Positions 17,993-27,389 of a stretch of DNA of 64,000 nt are shown here, piece after piece. Made by a program: the position numbers and the translations under genes. Source of the stretch: Desulfitobacterium metallireducens DSM 15288 (GTDB lineage: Bacteria > Bacillota > Desulfitobacteriia > Desulfitobacteriales > Desulfitobacteriaceae); the NCBI RefSeq assembly GCF_000231405.2, contig NZ_CP007032.1, forward strand, positions 2,976,001 through 3,040,000. The letters run 5' to 3'. The notes under the pieces are model-generated. The model had not been told where the DNA came from and ran no database searches. It saw nothing but the letters and a program-made list of their open reading frames with translations. Numbering within the stretch: the first letter of the stretch is position 1; each line of letters begins with the position of its first letter.

Positions 17993-18880
17993 TCAATCTT
18001 CGCGCTTGTCACCTAAAAAGAAAAGTGCGACAGTCCCAGGTCCCGTATGCGAACCGATTACGGTGCCCACACTGTTAATCATGACTGGGCCGTTAAGATG
18101 GGGAAATTTTTTCTCAATGAGATCGGCCACCTTGCGTGCATCGTCATAGCATGCTGAATTGGAGATAAAGCACTTGCCCGAATAATTAGTACCCTTTTGC
18201 GCATGCGCTTCCATCATGTGTACAATCTCGGCGATGACGTGCCTTTTTCCGTGAATCTTTGCGCGAGGAATGAGCTTCCCGTCATAGCTCATATTCATTA
18301 AAGGACATATGTTCAGCAAAGTTCCCACAACTGCAGAAGCCGCTGATATACGGCCACCGCGTTTATAGTGCGTCAGGTCAGTAGAAAAGAACCAATGATG
18401 CACATTAAGTTTGTTTTCCTCTACCCAATTGTACACCTCTTCAAGGGTTGTGCCATTGTCCCGCATGTCGGCAGCCGTATCAGTGAGTAGGCCATAACCC
18501 GATGATGCCCCCAGCGAATCCACAATCAGGATTCTTCGATCCGGATATTTTTGTAAAATTTCCTCTCTCGCAATACAAGCTGAGTTGTATGCTCCTGACA
18601 ACCCTGAGGAAAAAGAAATGTGCAAGATATCCTTACCCTCCTTTAAATACGGTTCAAAAAAGCGGATAAACTGCCCTACGTTCACCTGTGAGGTAGTCGG
18701 CATCGATCCTGCTGCAATTCTCGCATAAAATTCCTCAAAAGACATGGTTTGCCCCAAATCATCTAGGTATTCTTCCCCATTCATAGTGTAATGAAAACAG
18801 ACCAATGGGATATTTCTCTTTTCGAAGTACTCAAATGGCATATCTGCTGTGGAACAACACGTTAGCACATAATCAGACAT
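17993..18880 (-). CDS. DegV-family fatty-acid-binding protein
   Basis: A 295-residue DegV protein: DYVLTCCSTADMP start, MPTTSQVN near residue 60, FSSGLSGAYNSA near residue 93, and DSLGASSGYG near residue 124, all family blocks that form the fatty-acid pocket. In Firmicutes such proteins (FakB-like) present bound fatty acids to the kinase FakA; no fakA is nearby. I chose the ATG at 18880 because AAGGGG lies 9 bases before it. It is a single gene. Confidence 0.88.
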   Translation of the reverse strand: MSDYVLTCCSTADMPFEYFEKRNIPLVCFHYTMNGEEYLDDLGQTMSFEEFYARIAAGSMPTTSQVNVGQFIRFFEPYLKEGKDILHISFSSGLSGAYNSACIAREEILQKYPDRRILIVDSLGASSGYGLLTDTAADMRDNGTTLEEVYNWVEENKLNVHHWFFSTDLTHYKRGGRISAASAVVGTLLNICPLMNMSYDGKLIPRAKIHGKRHVIAEIVHMMEAHAQKGTNYSGKCFISNSACYDDARKVADLIEKKFPHLNGPVMINSVGTVIGSHTGPGTVALFFLGDKRED

Positions 18881-18997
18881 ATTCAACGCCCCTTTATATC
18901 ACAGTCGAAGAGCCACGTCGCTCCGATCATAATATTATATTATCACACTTCTTGTTTTTGCTTGAAATAATTTTAAAAGCACTTTTTAACAGCAAAA

Positions 18998-19027
18998 AAG
19001 CCTTGAATCATCATTCCTTCAAGGCTT
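18998..19027 (-). terminator. terminator after gerB
   Basis: AAGCCTTGAA pairs with TTCAAGGCTT, followed on the minus strand by TTTTGC. The sequence just beyond resembles that beyond the tmRNA terminator (see findings). Confidence 0.75.
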
Positions 19028-19093
19028 TCGTTATATATTTCTACCTCATTCAAAGATTTGTTTGGGGAAAGTGAAACACACTTACCCAAACTA

Positions 19094-20200
19094 TTATTTA
19101 CTTTTTGGGGTTAATTTTTTTAACCCTAGCGCTGAAAAAAGAATTAAAGGAACTCCAAAATCTATGGGTACAGCAAAATACTTCCACAAATGTTCTCTTA
19201 AATTTAAAAACAAGACATCATCTTTACCTATAAGATAAGTAAGAATCATTATCATCAAACCAAAGGGAATAACAATATATGGGCTTTTCTTCTTTATTCC
19301 GGTGGTTTGCATGAAAGCTTTATAAGAACAATAAGAATAAATTCCTGCTTGAATCATTATGCTCCAATACCACAGCGCCACCATAAAGGATTCAAAACGG
19401 TGGAGATATTGAGTAATTTGAATAGACCTGACAAAATCCATACTGGGAATACGCATTATTGCGACGACCTGAGGTCCCATGACCATCAATTCTGCAACAA
19501 AATAGAAGATGAAGAAAAATCCCCCGATAAACAAACCTGAAGAGGCTGAAGCAAACGCTTTTTTGGGATTAGATACCATGGGTAGAATCATGGCTACGAG
19601 TAAGGGTGTTATCCCCACAAAAGTATCCGCCTCTATACTTGATTTAAGGACTGGCATTACCCCTAAGTCAAAAAAAGGCATAATCCTGTCCATGTTTATT
19701 TCAGCCAAAGAAGCCATAAAAACAAGGATAAAAAAGATTATACCAAATCCAAAAGCAAAAATGGCTGTTCTCGCAATGACTTCAGGTCCGTTCCATACTA
19801 AATAGAAAATGACAAAAACATGTAATGCTGCCACGACTAGAAAAGGTGTTTTCGGCAGCAAGAAACCCGTAAGATGTTGGATGTACATGGATATTGAACT
19901 TGAGGCATTCAAAAAAAAATACAGTGTAAGTATTAATCCTAAGACCTTTCCCAATAATCGACCCAGCAACTCAGAGCTATATTCCACGATTGTTTTATCC
20001 GGAAAATTTCGTCCGATATAAATCATTAAAAAAAGAAAGGGAAGTACAGTTAAAACACTGACAATACCACTGATCCACATATCATGGCCGACTTTCCTCG
20101 CCAAAATACCACTCGCATAATTAATGGTTGAAGGCCACATCGTGCATATCAAAAGATCTCTGAACTGATTGTTATTAATGACTTCCTTTCCTTTGATCAA
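19094..20200 (-). CDS. gerB: spore germination permease, GerAB family
   Basis: A 368-residue APC-type membrane protein with about ten helices, the B subunit of a GerA-type nutrient germinant receptor. TTG start at 20200 with AGGAGCAGG upstream. In Bacillus the B subunit binds the germinant and works with the A and C subunits in the spore inner membrane. The gene order here, A-C-B, is common in clostridia. It is the last gene of the operon, followed by a terminator. Confidence 0.88.
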   Translation of the reverse strand: MIKGKEVINNNQFRDLLICTMWPSTINYASGILARKVGHDMWISGIVSVLTVLPFLFLMIYIGRNFPDKTIVEYSSELLGRLLGKVLGLILTLYFFLNASSSISMYIQHLTGFLLPKTPFLVVAALHVFVIFYLVWNGPEVIARTAIFAFGFGIIFFILVFMASLAEINMDRIMPFFDLGVMPVLKSSIEADTFVGITPLLVAMILPMVSNPKKAFASASSGLFIGGFFFIFYFVAELMVMGPQVVAIMRIPSMDFVRSIQITQYLHRFESFMVALWYWSIMIQAGIYSYCSYKAFMQTTGIKKKSPYIVIPFGLMIMILTYLIGKDDVLFLNLREHLWKYFAVPIDFGVPLILFSALGLKKLTPKSK

Positions 20201-20215
20201 TGACTTCCTGCTCCT

Positions 20216-21364
20216 TTACTGCACCTGAATAGGTTCCATTGGCTTTGCCAAGGATACATGATTGATATCAACGTTTACATCAACATCGACCTTCGTCTTT
20301 TCAATACGTTGATTCCAATTTGAAGATATCTGATGCCATTCTTCCTTATGCTGTCTGTTCAGTACACGGCTAAAACCAATAAAGTCTATTTGCAAATCCT
20401 TTGCCTTTGTTACTGAAGATTGTATATCTTGACTAATGGCCATCTCCATTGTTTTTTTCAGTTCAGCCAGTTTGTCCATATCGTTAAAATCTGTATTACA
20501 TGCTTGTTCGTTAATAATTGCCGTAACTTTAACGTTAATTGTAAAATTCGGCACCTCATTATCTAAAGAACTTTTAAAGGATGATTTTTCATTTTTAATT
20601 TCAAGCGTGATTGGCTTATCATCATAAGGACAATTAACAACCCTAATCGATTCATCCATTTTGTTTTTAATCCATAAAAGGCCTCTCGTCTGCACTTCAT
20701 CCAGCGAATCAGCTAATTTATCGTGGTTAAAAACGTAGGCCCCACTTGTTTTTACAATAGGTTCTGATTTTGATTGATCAAGAACAATCTTCGAAGTTAC
20801 AGGGCCTATATTGGGATCAATATAATCTTCAAGAAAATCTTTGAGCAACATTTTATAAGACTTACCTGTTGTGCTCTCACTATCAATTATTTCTTCCAGA
20901 TAGGTTGCGGGGTCTTTCTCCATCTCAGGCATTATTTTCAAAAGATCTCCTGCCTCACCTGGAGTAACTGCGACTAATGTCCTTAAACGAAGCTCAGGAT
21001 TTCGACTAAAGAAATCAAATATTTCAAGATTATCTCCTCTTGCCAGCTGTTCACCTATTAGTATGACCTTAATATGAGACCAGAAGATACGACGGGAAGA
21101 TATGGAAGCCATATTACGTATCGCTTCAAAGATTGTCTTACCGGTTCCTGTGACGATCCAAAAAGGTTTAGTTTGAGGAGCGCCTGATGGTGTTTTGCTG
21201 TAAGTCTCCGGATTTGCGATTTGTGCTGTGACCTTAAATCCATCATCTGACTTATCAAGACCAATGCTTAAGACAAAGCCTAGTTCATTGATTTCTCGAG
21301 CATCCCAACAACCCGTGAGAAAAAATGAAAGAGTAATCACTAAAATAAAAGCAATTTTTCTCAT
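20216..21364 (-). CDS. gerC: spore germination lipoprotein, GerAC family
   Basis: A 382-residue Ger(x)C protein. The lipoprotein signal is clear: a hydrophobic run followed by FLTGCWD with the lipidated Cys at about residue 19, and the family's GCWDAREINELGFV signature directly after. It anchors on the outer face of the spore inner membrane and supports the A and B subunits. The C-terminal part holds the helical domain ending in the HKEEWHQ region. RBS AGGAGGAGAG; 25 bases after gerA. Confidence 0.9.
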   Translation of the reverse strand: MRKIAFILVITLSFFLTGCWDAREINELGFVLSIGLDKSDDGFKVTAQIANPETYSKTPSGAPQTKPFWIVTGTGKTIFEAIRNMASISSRRIFWSHIKVILIGEQLARGDNLEIFDFFSRNPELRLRTLVAVTPGEAGDLLKIMPEMEKDPATYLEEIIDSESTTGKSYKMLLKDFLEDYIDPNIGPVTSKIVLDQSKSEPIVKTSGAYVFNHDKLADSLDEVQTRGLLWIKNKMDESIRVVNCPYDDKPITLEIKNEKSSFKSSLDNEVPNFTINVKVTAIINEQACNTDFNDMDKLAELKKTMEMAISQDIQSSVTKAKDLQIDFIGFSRVLNRQHKEEWHQISSNWNQRIEKTKVDVDVNVDINHVSLAKPMEPIQVQ

Positions 21365-21389
21365 TCATCTCTCCTCCTCCACAATCGTG

Positions 21390-22985
21390 CTATTTTTTAC
21401 CGGTGTCTGTATTGGGTTCCGGTTTCATGTTGGGACCCGTCTTAATAAATTCTTTGCGAGCGATATAACCTGGAAGTCGATTCATTCCCCACCATGGATG
21501 TCTTACCAAAATGTCTTTATAGTTATGATTTGCTGATATAAAGGGCTCCATGTAGTTTACTCCAAAAGAACGCATACTATTTAAGTGAATAAGGATTATA
21601 GTTAGCCCTGCCATTATACCCGGTAACCCGAGTATAGAAGCCAGCAACATCAAAGGGAATCGGAGCAGACGTCCTGAACCTGCGGCATTAAAAGCCGGAA
21701 TAGCAAAGGAACTAATCCCCGTTAAAGCTACAACAATGACCATAGATTGTGAAACAATGCCGGCTTGAACTGCAGCCTGACCTATAACGAGGCCCCCTAC
21801 GATACTTACCGCTTGACCTGCCTGTTTGGGTAAGCGCAGGCCTGCCTCTCTTAGAATTTCAAATGTAGCCTCCATTATAAATGCCTCTCCTATGCTGGGA
21901 AAAGGCACCCCTTCGCGTGAAGCTGCAATAGCCAAGGCGAGTGTAGTCGGAATCATTTCCTGATGATAGCTTGTTAAAGCAATATACGCTGCAGGAAGAA
22001 TAACTGAAATAAAATAAGCAATAAGTCGAACAAATCTCGTCAAAGAGCCTATAGGATAACGTTCGTAATAGTCATCTGAGGATTGAATAAACTGAAAAAA
22101 TATGGTAGGAACGAGTAAGGCATAAGGCGTTGTATCGACAATAATAGCCACTCGCCCTTCTAAGATAGATGCAGAGACCTTGTCAGGGCGTTCAGTGTGC
22201 TCTATCTGAGGAAATGGAGAAAAGGGAGTATCTTCTATTAATTCTTCAATATAACCACTCTCAAGTATGCCATCAATTTCAATTCGTCCGATTCGGTCTC
22301 TGACTTCTTGTATTAATCCTTCCTTGGGTATTCCTTCAAGATAGACTAATAAGACCTTTGTTTTAGTTGTTGTTCCTACTTGAAAGGGTTCCATCCTTAA
22401 ATCAGGGCTTTTAATACGGCGCCTTATGAGTGCCGTATTATTATAGATATTTTCTGTAAAACCATCCTTGGGTCCTCTGACCACATTTTCAGATTCTGGC
22501 TCAGAAATTGCTCTGTCTTTCCATCCTATACTTCCTAAAACAAGTGCTTTGTCAACCTTATCCAAGAGTAAGATCGTATTCCCATTCATCAGTTCATTTA
22601 AGATAGAATTAACATCAAATTCTTCCTTTACAATCGTATTGGGTATGCCATATTTTTTTAGAATCTCAAAACAATCCAAGTTATTTTTCAGACTGTTAAA
22701 TCGGTCATTTAACATTAATGATCCAATAATTTGTTCGTTTATAAGCTCTCTTTCAACCAAACCTACAATAAAAATGACAGCTGCATTAATTTCGGTATCT
22801 GCGGTAAATGTGAATTCTCTAACGAGTATGTCATTGGCAAAACCCATAATGCTTTGTATCTTTTCAATATTGGAAGCAATATCTAACAAGAGATTTCCCT
22901 GTAAAGGTGATTCTCTTTGGTATATTTGACTTTGTTCTTTAATTTTATTTTTTTCTTTATTACGGGCATATTTGGAAAGCGGCAT
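21390..22985 (-). CDS. gerA: spore germination protein, GerAA family
   Basis: A 531-residue GerA protein: a soluble N-terminal region of about 275 residues, then four to five membrane helices. Family blocks include FPQIEHTERPDKV, EGRVAIIVDTTPYALLVPTIF and GQAAVQAGIVS. I chose the ATG at 22985 (MPLSKYARN) with AAGGGAG 8 bases upstream; a longer frame begins inside the repeat region and is unlikely. In current models the A subunit forms an oligomeric ion channel opened by germinant binding. First gene of the operon. Confidence 0.9.
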   Translation of the reverse strand: MPLSKYARNKEKNKIKEQSQIYQRESPLQGNLLLDIASNIEKIQSIMGFANDILVREFTFTADTEINAAVIFIVGLVERELINEQIIGSLMLNDRFNSLKNNLDCFEILKKYGIPNTIVKEEFDVNSILNELMNGNTILLLDKVDKALVLGSIGWKDRAISEPESENVVRGPKDGFTENIYNNTALIRRRIKSPDLRMEPFQVGTTTKTKVLLVYLEGIPKEGLIQEVRDRIGRIEIDGILESGYIEELIEDTPFSPFPQIEHTERPDKVSASILEGRVAIIVDTTPYALLVPTIFFQFIQSSDDYYERYPIGSLTRFVRLIAYFISVILPAAYIALTSYHQEMIPTTLALAIAASREGVPFPSIGEAFIMEATFEILREAGLRLPKQAGQAVSIVGGLVIGQAAVQAGIVSQSMVIVVALTGISSFAIPAFNAAGSGRLLRFPLMLLASILGLPGIMAGLTIILIHLNSMRSFGVNYMEPFISANHNYKDILVRHPWWGMNRLPGYIARKEFIKTGPNMKPEPNTDTGKK

Positions 22986-23057
22986 GATAAAACTCCCTTT
23001 AGAATAATCACAGTTTAGTATGTGTTCAAAGCGATTTGGATTATTCATGATGTGAAC

Positions 23058-23215
23058 CAGTGGCGCCGCTAACCCACGCAAGCCTCGTGCGCTAAACCGT
23101 TCCTCCGCGCAAATCGTTCACTCCTGTGCGTTATAGGAGACTCGCTTTGAATTGAGGAACGAAACTCAAAGCTTAGTCGACTTATCCTCGAAGGGGAGAA
23201 ACTACGCTTGAGGGT
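23058..23215. repeat. dispersed palindromic repeat, copy A
   Basis: GC-richer, hairpin-prone stretch with CGTTCACTCCTGTGCG and AGGGGAGAAACTACGCTTG. Related strings occur at 55567-55629 (CGTTCACTTCTGTGGG; AGCTACGCTTG). This suggests a REP-like family in this genome. It has no coding sense. Confidence 0.5.
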
Positions 23216-23221
23216 CTTTTT

Positions 23222-23272
23222 GGAGGAAAAGCAAGGGGCTGTTACGTTGTAACAGCCCCTTGCTTTTCCTCC
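23222..23272 (-). terminator. long perfect hairpin after the chemoreceptor gene
   Basis: A 24-bp perfect stem (23222-23245 with 23249-23272) and a 3-base loop. It lies 50 bases after the chemoreceptor stop and before the ger promoter region, so it insulates the two units. No long T-run follows; its strength comes from stem length. Confidence 0.7.
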
Positions 23273-23321
23273 CTTTAACATCCTATTTAGGGTCTCTAAG
23301 TGTCCCGCCTTTTGTCAATTT

Positions 23322-24392
23322 CTAGGACATCGTTGTAAGCTTTTCCCCTACCAACCTAAGGCCATCCAACCTCTGAGACAACACTTGGGTAGCCTTTGCC
23401 TGCTCTTGGGTTATAACATTACTCTGTTCCACATTTTTCTGCACCAGGATCACCGACTCTCGGAACCTATTAAGCATTTCATCGATATTCCGGGCTGACT
23501 TGTTACTCTCCTCAGCCAGCTTGCGCACTTCCTCAGCCACCACCGAGAATCCCCGTCCCTGTTCACCTGCACGAGCAGCCTCAATGGCAGCATTTAGTCC
23601 CAACAAGTTGGTCTGCTGAGCTACCCGCCGAATAACTTCCAATATCTCAGAAATACCATTCACCTCTTGCGTGGCTGTTTGGGCGATATTGAATGATTCC
23701 TGGCTTGAAGCGGCAAGTTCTTCAGAGGATGCAGCTAGTTCCTCTACAAAAGAAGCCGACTGTTCTAATTCCGAATAAAGTTCAGATAACACCTGCTCGA
23801 AACGGCGCCTTTTCTCCCGTTCCCTTTCCCGCTCTCGCTCCTGAGCCTGAGCTATTTTCAATGCCTCGTTTATAGCCCGCTTCACTGCCAACAATCCTGA
23901 TTCCAGGAGGTCCACTTTATAACCACGTTCCTTGGCCGCCGTGTAACCGCCTTTGTCTCCCGTAATGGCATTAACCCCTATTTGACTCAACTGCTCTAGT
24001 ATCTTGGGCAGATCCTCAGCCGTATTCCATGGCCTCACATGGATAGTCGTTTCACCTAAAACAAAGTCTGAATTACCCATTTCCAAAAAGCCCCTATGAG
24101 CCACCACTCCCACTTTAGATGCACCACCAGCTATCAGTCGCTGCACCGCTTCTAGGATCTCAGTAATGGTCATGGTAAGCCCCACCACTGGCTTGTCGGT
24201 ATGTTCCCGTAACAAATCAACCATAAGGCCCCTGCTAATCATGACATCCACTTGTGGGTTGGCTCTAACCACCTCTGGGCCTTTATCAAAGCTTACTACT
24301 TCAATGGGAAAAGATAAATGGAGCTCGCGCATCACCTGTTCCGCGACCTGAGCCATACCTTGCGTCAATGCTGCAAAAAAAATGGATTCCAT
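23322..24392 (-). CDS. soluble chemoreceptor with PrpR-N-type sensor domain
   Basis: A 356-residue protein without membrane segments. Residues 1-180 look like the PrpR N-terminal sensor domain ([45 protein letters not shown]), known from propionate-catabolism activators. Residues 183-198 are a run of Glu-Arg repeats, then a methyl-accepting signalling hairpin with the conserved tip [20 protein letters not shown] (259-278). The signalling arms are short, as in B. subtilis YfmS. It should bind a small cytoplasmic metabolite and talk to CheA/CheW, but no che genes are nearby. ATG with GGGAGGTG upstream. Confidence 0.85.
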   Translation of the reverse strand: MESIFFAALTQGMAQVAEQVMRELHLSFPIEVVSFDKGPEVVRANPQVDVMISRGLMVDLLREHTDKPVVGLTMTITEILEAVQRLIAGGASKVGVVAHRGFLEMGNSDFVLGETTIHVRPWNTAEDLPKILEQLSQIGVNAITGDKGGYTAAKERGYKVDLLESGLLAVKRAINEALKIAQAQEREREREREKRRRFEQVLSELYSELEQSASFVEELAASSEELAASSQESFNIAQTATQEVNGISEILEVIRRVAQQTNLLGLNAAIEAARAGEQGRGFSVVAEEVRKLAEESNKSARNIDEMLNRFRESVILVQKNVEQSNVITQEQAKATQVLSQRLDGLRLVGEKLTTMS

Positions 24393-24546
24393 TATTCTAC
24401 ACCTCCCATGATACTATGCTCCGTGCAATTTCTATATTAATCTTAATATTTCGGCAAGTAATAACAATATTCCTTCAAATTTCCCCCAAGAGCTTATTAT
24501 TTCGTAGTCACTTGTTCCAGATTTTCATATTTATATCATTAATCCC

Positions 24547-24583
24547 AAAAAAGCCATCACAATATATGCTGGATGGCTTTCTT
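24547..24583 (-). terminator. terminator after the NapH-like ferredoxin gene
   Basis: AAGCCATC (24551-24558) pairs with GATGGCTT (24572-24579); on the minus strand TTTTTTGGG follows. Confidence 0.7.
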
Positions 24584-24626
24584 GGATCATAACAATTAAG
24601 CTAGGTCCCTAATGTTTCCACGATTC

Positions 24627-25343
24627 TTAGGGCTTAAGCCACTCGATGGCCTTTGGAGAACAGACATCAACACATTTTAAACAAGTTAGGCAGTTTTTAT
24701 CAATGGTTCCGCCTTTTCGACCAATCGCGCCTTCTAATACTTCCGGTTGAGGACACACCGTTGTGCACGCTTTACAATCAGTGCATTTTGTTGTGACTTT
24801 CAATTGTGGTTTACCTAGAGCTACCCCAATTGCTCCCCAAGGGCAAACATAATTACACCATGTTCGGCCACCTTTCCAGAAACCCAAGATAAAAATAAGA
24901 GGGAAAGCTATCACAAAAGGACAAATAATCCATAGGACCCAAAACTTTGAGAAGGCGGCTGCCCAATACGTCTGAGTCATGGATTCCGGAAGCCCCATTT
25001 TCCAGGGACTGAATGTCGTGAGAAAAATACCTACAAAAAGTAATAAAAATACTTTACGCAAATGACGACTCTTAAGAATTTTTCCCGCTCGATTGACAGG
25101 ATTAATTCCATCCGTAATAAAACTGGTAGGACAATACTGCCCGCAATAATGCCGTCCAAACTTAGCTGGCAAAATAAACGCTCCTACCACCCCTAAGACA
25201 GGTATGAAGTACCATTCAATCGGTGCTTTATACCAGGGATTTCCGATTAAGGATAAGAGCATGAGAATGAACAAAACGAGAAAAAGAAAAAACGAGGTTC
25301 GTTGATTGCGTCGCCGAATATCAGAAAACTTTATTTTAGACAT
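24627..25343 (-). CDS. NapH-like membrane polyferredoxin
   Basis: A 238-residue protein with about four membrane helices, the cysteine motifs YCGQYCPTS and WCNYVCPWG, and a C-terminal ferredoxin domain with two four-cysteine clusters (CTDCKACTTVCPQ and CLTCLKCVDVCS). This is the NapH/NosR-type layout for electron transfer between quinol and a partner oxidoreductase. No partner enzyme is encoded beside it. The TetR gene lies 47 bases upstream on the same strand, so the pair is likely one autoregulated unit. Confidence 0.85.
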   Translation of the reverse strand: MSKIKFSDIRRRNQRTSFFLFLVLFILMLLSLIGNPWYKAPIEWYFIPVLGVVGAFILPAKFGRHYCGQYCPTSFITDGINPVNRAGKILKSRHLRKVFLLLFVGIFLTTFSPWKMGLPESMTQTYWAAAFSKFWVLWIICPFVIAFPLIFILGFWKGGRTWCNYVCPWGAIGVALGKPQLKVTTKCTDCKACTTVCPQPEVLEGAIGRKGGTIDKNCLTCLKCVDVCSPKAIEWLKP

Positions 25344-25390
25344 CTCTTAATATCCTCCCTATAATTGCTGAATGATTATATTTCTATCCT

Positions 25391-25969
25391 TTACTTAGCG
25401 ATACTTCGCCAAGCCAATGTAAATGTTTTGTCAACCACCTCCGGGAGGGGCTCTTTCAGGACTCCCCTTAATTTAAGTTCAACGACTTTTAAAATCCCCC
25501 CCATAAACACTCCGGCCAAGAGTAAGGGCTGGCCCGGGATAACATCGCCGGAGGCTATTCCATCTTCGATCCATTCTTCAACGGCTTGAAAGGGTTCAGA
25601 AAGGCAAATAGGGACTTGTTCTGGAAAAATCTCATTGTGACGCACAAAAAGCATGTATTCCATCTGAATAGGACTATCCTCGCATAATGTATAAATAAAC
25701 TGTACCATTGCATAGAGTTTATTCTTAACATCAGTTAAAGGATCTGTGCAGGAGTGCATCTCCCTTGTAAAAGATTGCAGAGTTTCTTCATAAAGAGCCT
25801 TTGCTAGATCCTGTTTATTCGAAAAATGATGATAGATCGAGCCAATGCTTATTTTTGAATCGCGTACAATATCCGGGATGACCGTATTAAAATATCCCCG
25901 CTCAACAAAAAGGCGCTGTGCCGAATCCATAATCTTTTGACGCGTGTCTTCAGGCTTTAAGCGAGCCAT
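25391..25969 (-). CDS. TetR/AcrR-family regulator
   Basis: A 192-residue regulator with an N-terminal TetR helix-turn-helix (about residues 10-55; QRLFVERGYFNTVIPDIVRDSKISIG then SIYHHFSNKQDLAKALYEE, read here as two blocks). The C-terminal ligand domain is not assignable. A perfect 20-bp palindrome lies 19 bases before the ATG, the expected autoregulatory operator. It probably controls itself and the NapH-like gene downstream. Confidence 0.9.
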   Translation of the reverse strand: MARLKPEDTRQKIMDSAQRLFVERGYFNTVIPDIVRDSKISIGSIYHHFSNKQDLAKALYEETLQSFTREMHSCTDPLTDVKNKLYAMVQFIYTLCEDSPIQMEYMLFVRHNEIFPEQVPICLSEPFQAVEEWIEDGIASGDVIPGQPLLLAGVFMGGILKVVELKLRGVLKEPLPEVVDKTFTLAWRSIAK

Positions 25970-25987
25970 TAAAATTCCCCTTTCAAC

Positions 25988-26007
25988 TAGAATGAATGTT
26001 CATTCTA
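25988..26007. promoter_or_regulatory. TetR operator palindrome
   Basis: TAGAATGAATGTTCATTCTA is perfectly self-complementary over 20 bases and ends 19 bases before the TetR start. The GAATGAA/TTCATTC half-sites are of the type bound by AcrR/QacR-group TetR proteins. Strong candidate for autoregulation. Confidence 0.75.
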
Positions 26008-26130
26008 ATAATAAATTATTTTATTCCCATGTTCAAGAGCTTATTTATCCTTAATTCGGTATAATTTTTGCTCTGTATAATTGAGTGAGTTGCATATAGA
26101 CCCCCCGTTTTATTTTAAGACAATAAAGAT

Positions 26131-26171
26131 GGGACTGATGCAAACGAACATGAAGTTCGTTTGCATCAGCC
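26131..26171 (-). terminator. terminator after the alcohol dehydrogenase gene
   Basis: A 15-bp perfect stem, CTGATGCAAACGAAC (26135-26149) with 26155-26169, extended by G-C pairs; 30 bases after the stop of the dehydrogenase gene. Confidence 0.75.
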
Positions 26172-26201
26172 CCTGGGCCTTGTTCTGTAATTTAATTCTA
26201 G

Positions 26202-27389
26202 CTAGATTTCAACATTCTTATTCAAGTAGGCTGCAGTATAAATTTGTTTGATATCCTCTACGACAGGTATGCGTGGATTCGTTCCAGTACATGGGTCACC
26301 TAAGGCGTTTCGGGATGTTTCGTCAAGAACAGCAAAGAATTCATCCTCTGGAATATCAGTCTCATTCAAGGCGACAGGCATTCCTACACGACGATTTAAA
26401 TCTTTGATGAACTCGACCAGTTTTTCTACAGCTTCACCAGAGTCTGGCTTATTAATCCCAAGTACACGAGCGATATCAGCATATCGTTCAAGAGCGTTCT
26501 TGGCGTTGTACTGAATTACATAAGGAAGTAGTGTTGCATTCGCTTCACCATGCGGAATATGGAATTGGGCGCCGATTTTATGAGCCATACTATGAACAAC
26601 GCCTAATAGTGCATTAGTAAAGGCCATACCGGCTAGACACTGAGCATAGTGCATTTTAGCCCGGGCCTCTTTATCCTCTCCATTATCAAAGGCTTTTGGC
26701 AAATAGGTACAGATTGTCCGAATCGCTTCTAGCGCCAAAGGATCCGTATAGATACTATTGGCTGTAGATACATAAGCTTCAATCGCGTGCGTTAACGCAT
26801 CCATCCCCGTATATGCAGTCACTCGGGAAGGCATTGTTACGGTGAGATCCGGATCAACAATTGCAACATCCGGAATAATTTCATAAGAAACCAAAGGATA
26901 TTTTAATGAATTATGGGTATCGGTATCTGTAATAACAGTAAAGGCCGTCACTTCTGTCGCCGTTCCGCTGGTTGAAGGGATCGCAGCGAACCTTGCCTTT
27001 TTGCGCAGTTGGGGAATACTAAACGGCTCGATGATTTCAGAGAAAGTCAATTCAGGATGTTCATAGAAAACCCACATTGCTTTGGCCGCGTCAATAGCAG
27101 AGCCGCCTCCAATAGCAACAATCCAGTCAGGACAGAATTCCTGCATAGCTTTTGCCCCTAAGAAAACCGTCTTAACTGAAGGATCCGGTTCAACACCGTC
27201 AAAGAGGGTGACTTTCATTCCTGCTTCTTTTAAAAGATCCGTAGCTTTGTCCAAAAAGCCAGATCGTTTCATAGAACTACCACCAGTCACAAGCATTGCT
27301 TTTTTGCCCTCTAACTGTGCGAGATAACTAATGGCTTCCTCACCGTAAACAATGTTCCCTGGAATGCGAAAAGCTTGCATCGTCTCCAA
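26202..27389 (-). CDS. iron-containing alcohol dehydrogenase
   Basis: A 395-residue group III (Fe-ADH) dehydrogenase that interconverts alcohols and aldehydes or ketones with NAD(P)H. The nucleotide loop GGGSAIDAAKA lies near residue 98. The metal site is formed by the Asp and His of MDALTHAIEAYVS near residue 200 and the histidines of GVVHSMAHKIGAQFHIPHGEAN near residue 265-280, read here as consecutive blocks. Length is normal for the family. The substrate may be butanol, ethanol or 1,3-propanediol and cannot be set. A Rex-like site lies about 105 bases upstream. Confidence 0.9.
   Translation of the reverse strand: METMQAFRIPGNIVYGEEAISYLAQLEGKKAMLVTGGSSMKRSGFLDKATDLLKEAGMKVTLFDGVEPDPSVKTVFLGAKAMQEFCPDWIVAIGGGSAIDAAKAMWVFYEHPELTFSEIIEPFSIPQLRKKARFAAIPSTSGTATEVTAFTVITDTDTHNSLKYPLVSYEIIPDVAIVDPDLTVTMPSRVTAYTGMDALTHAIEAYVSTANSIYTDPLALEAIRTICTYLPKAFDNGEDKEARAKMHYAQCLAGMAFTNALLGVVHSMAHKIGAQFHIPHGEANATLLPYVIQYNAKNALERYADIARVLGINKPDSGEAVEKLVEFIKDLNRRVGMPVALNETDIPEDEFFAVLDETSRNALGDPCTGTNPRIPVVEDIKQIYTAAYLNKNVEI

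Noticed and set aside
23069-23281. 70-codon frame on the minus strand
   Set aside because: It runs through the palindromic repeat and the long terminator; no ribosome site and no protein family.
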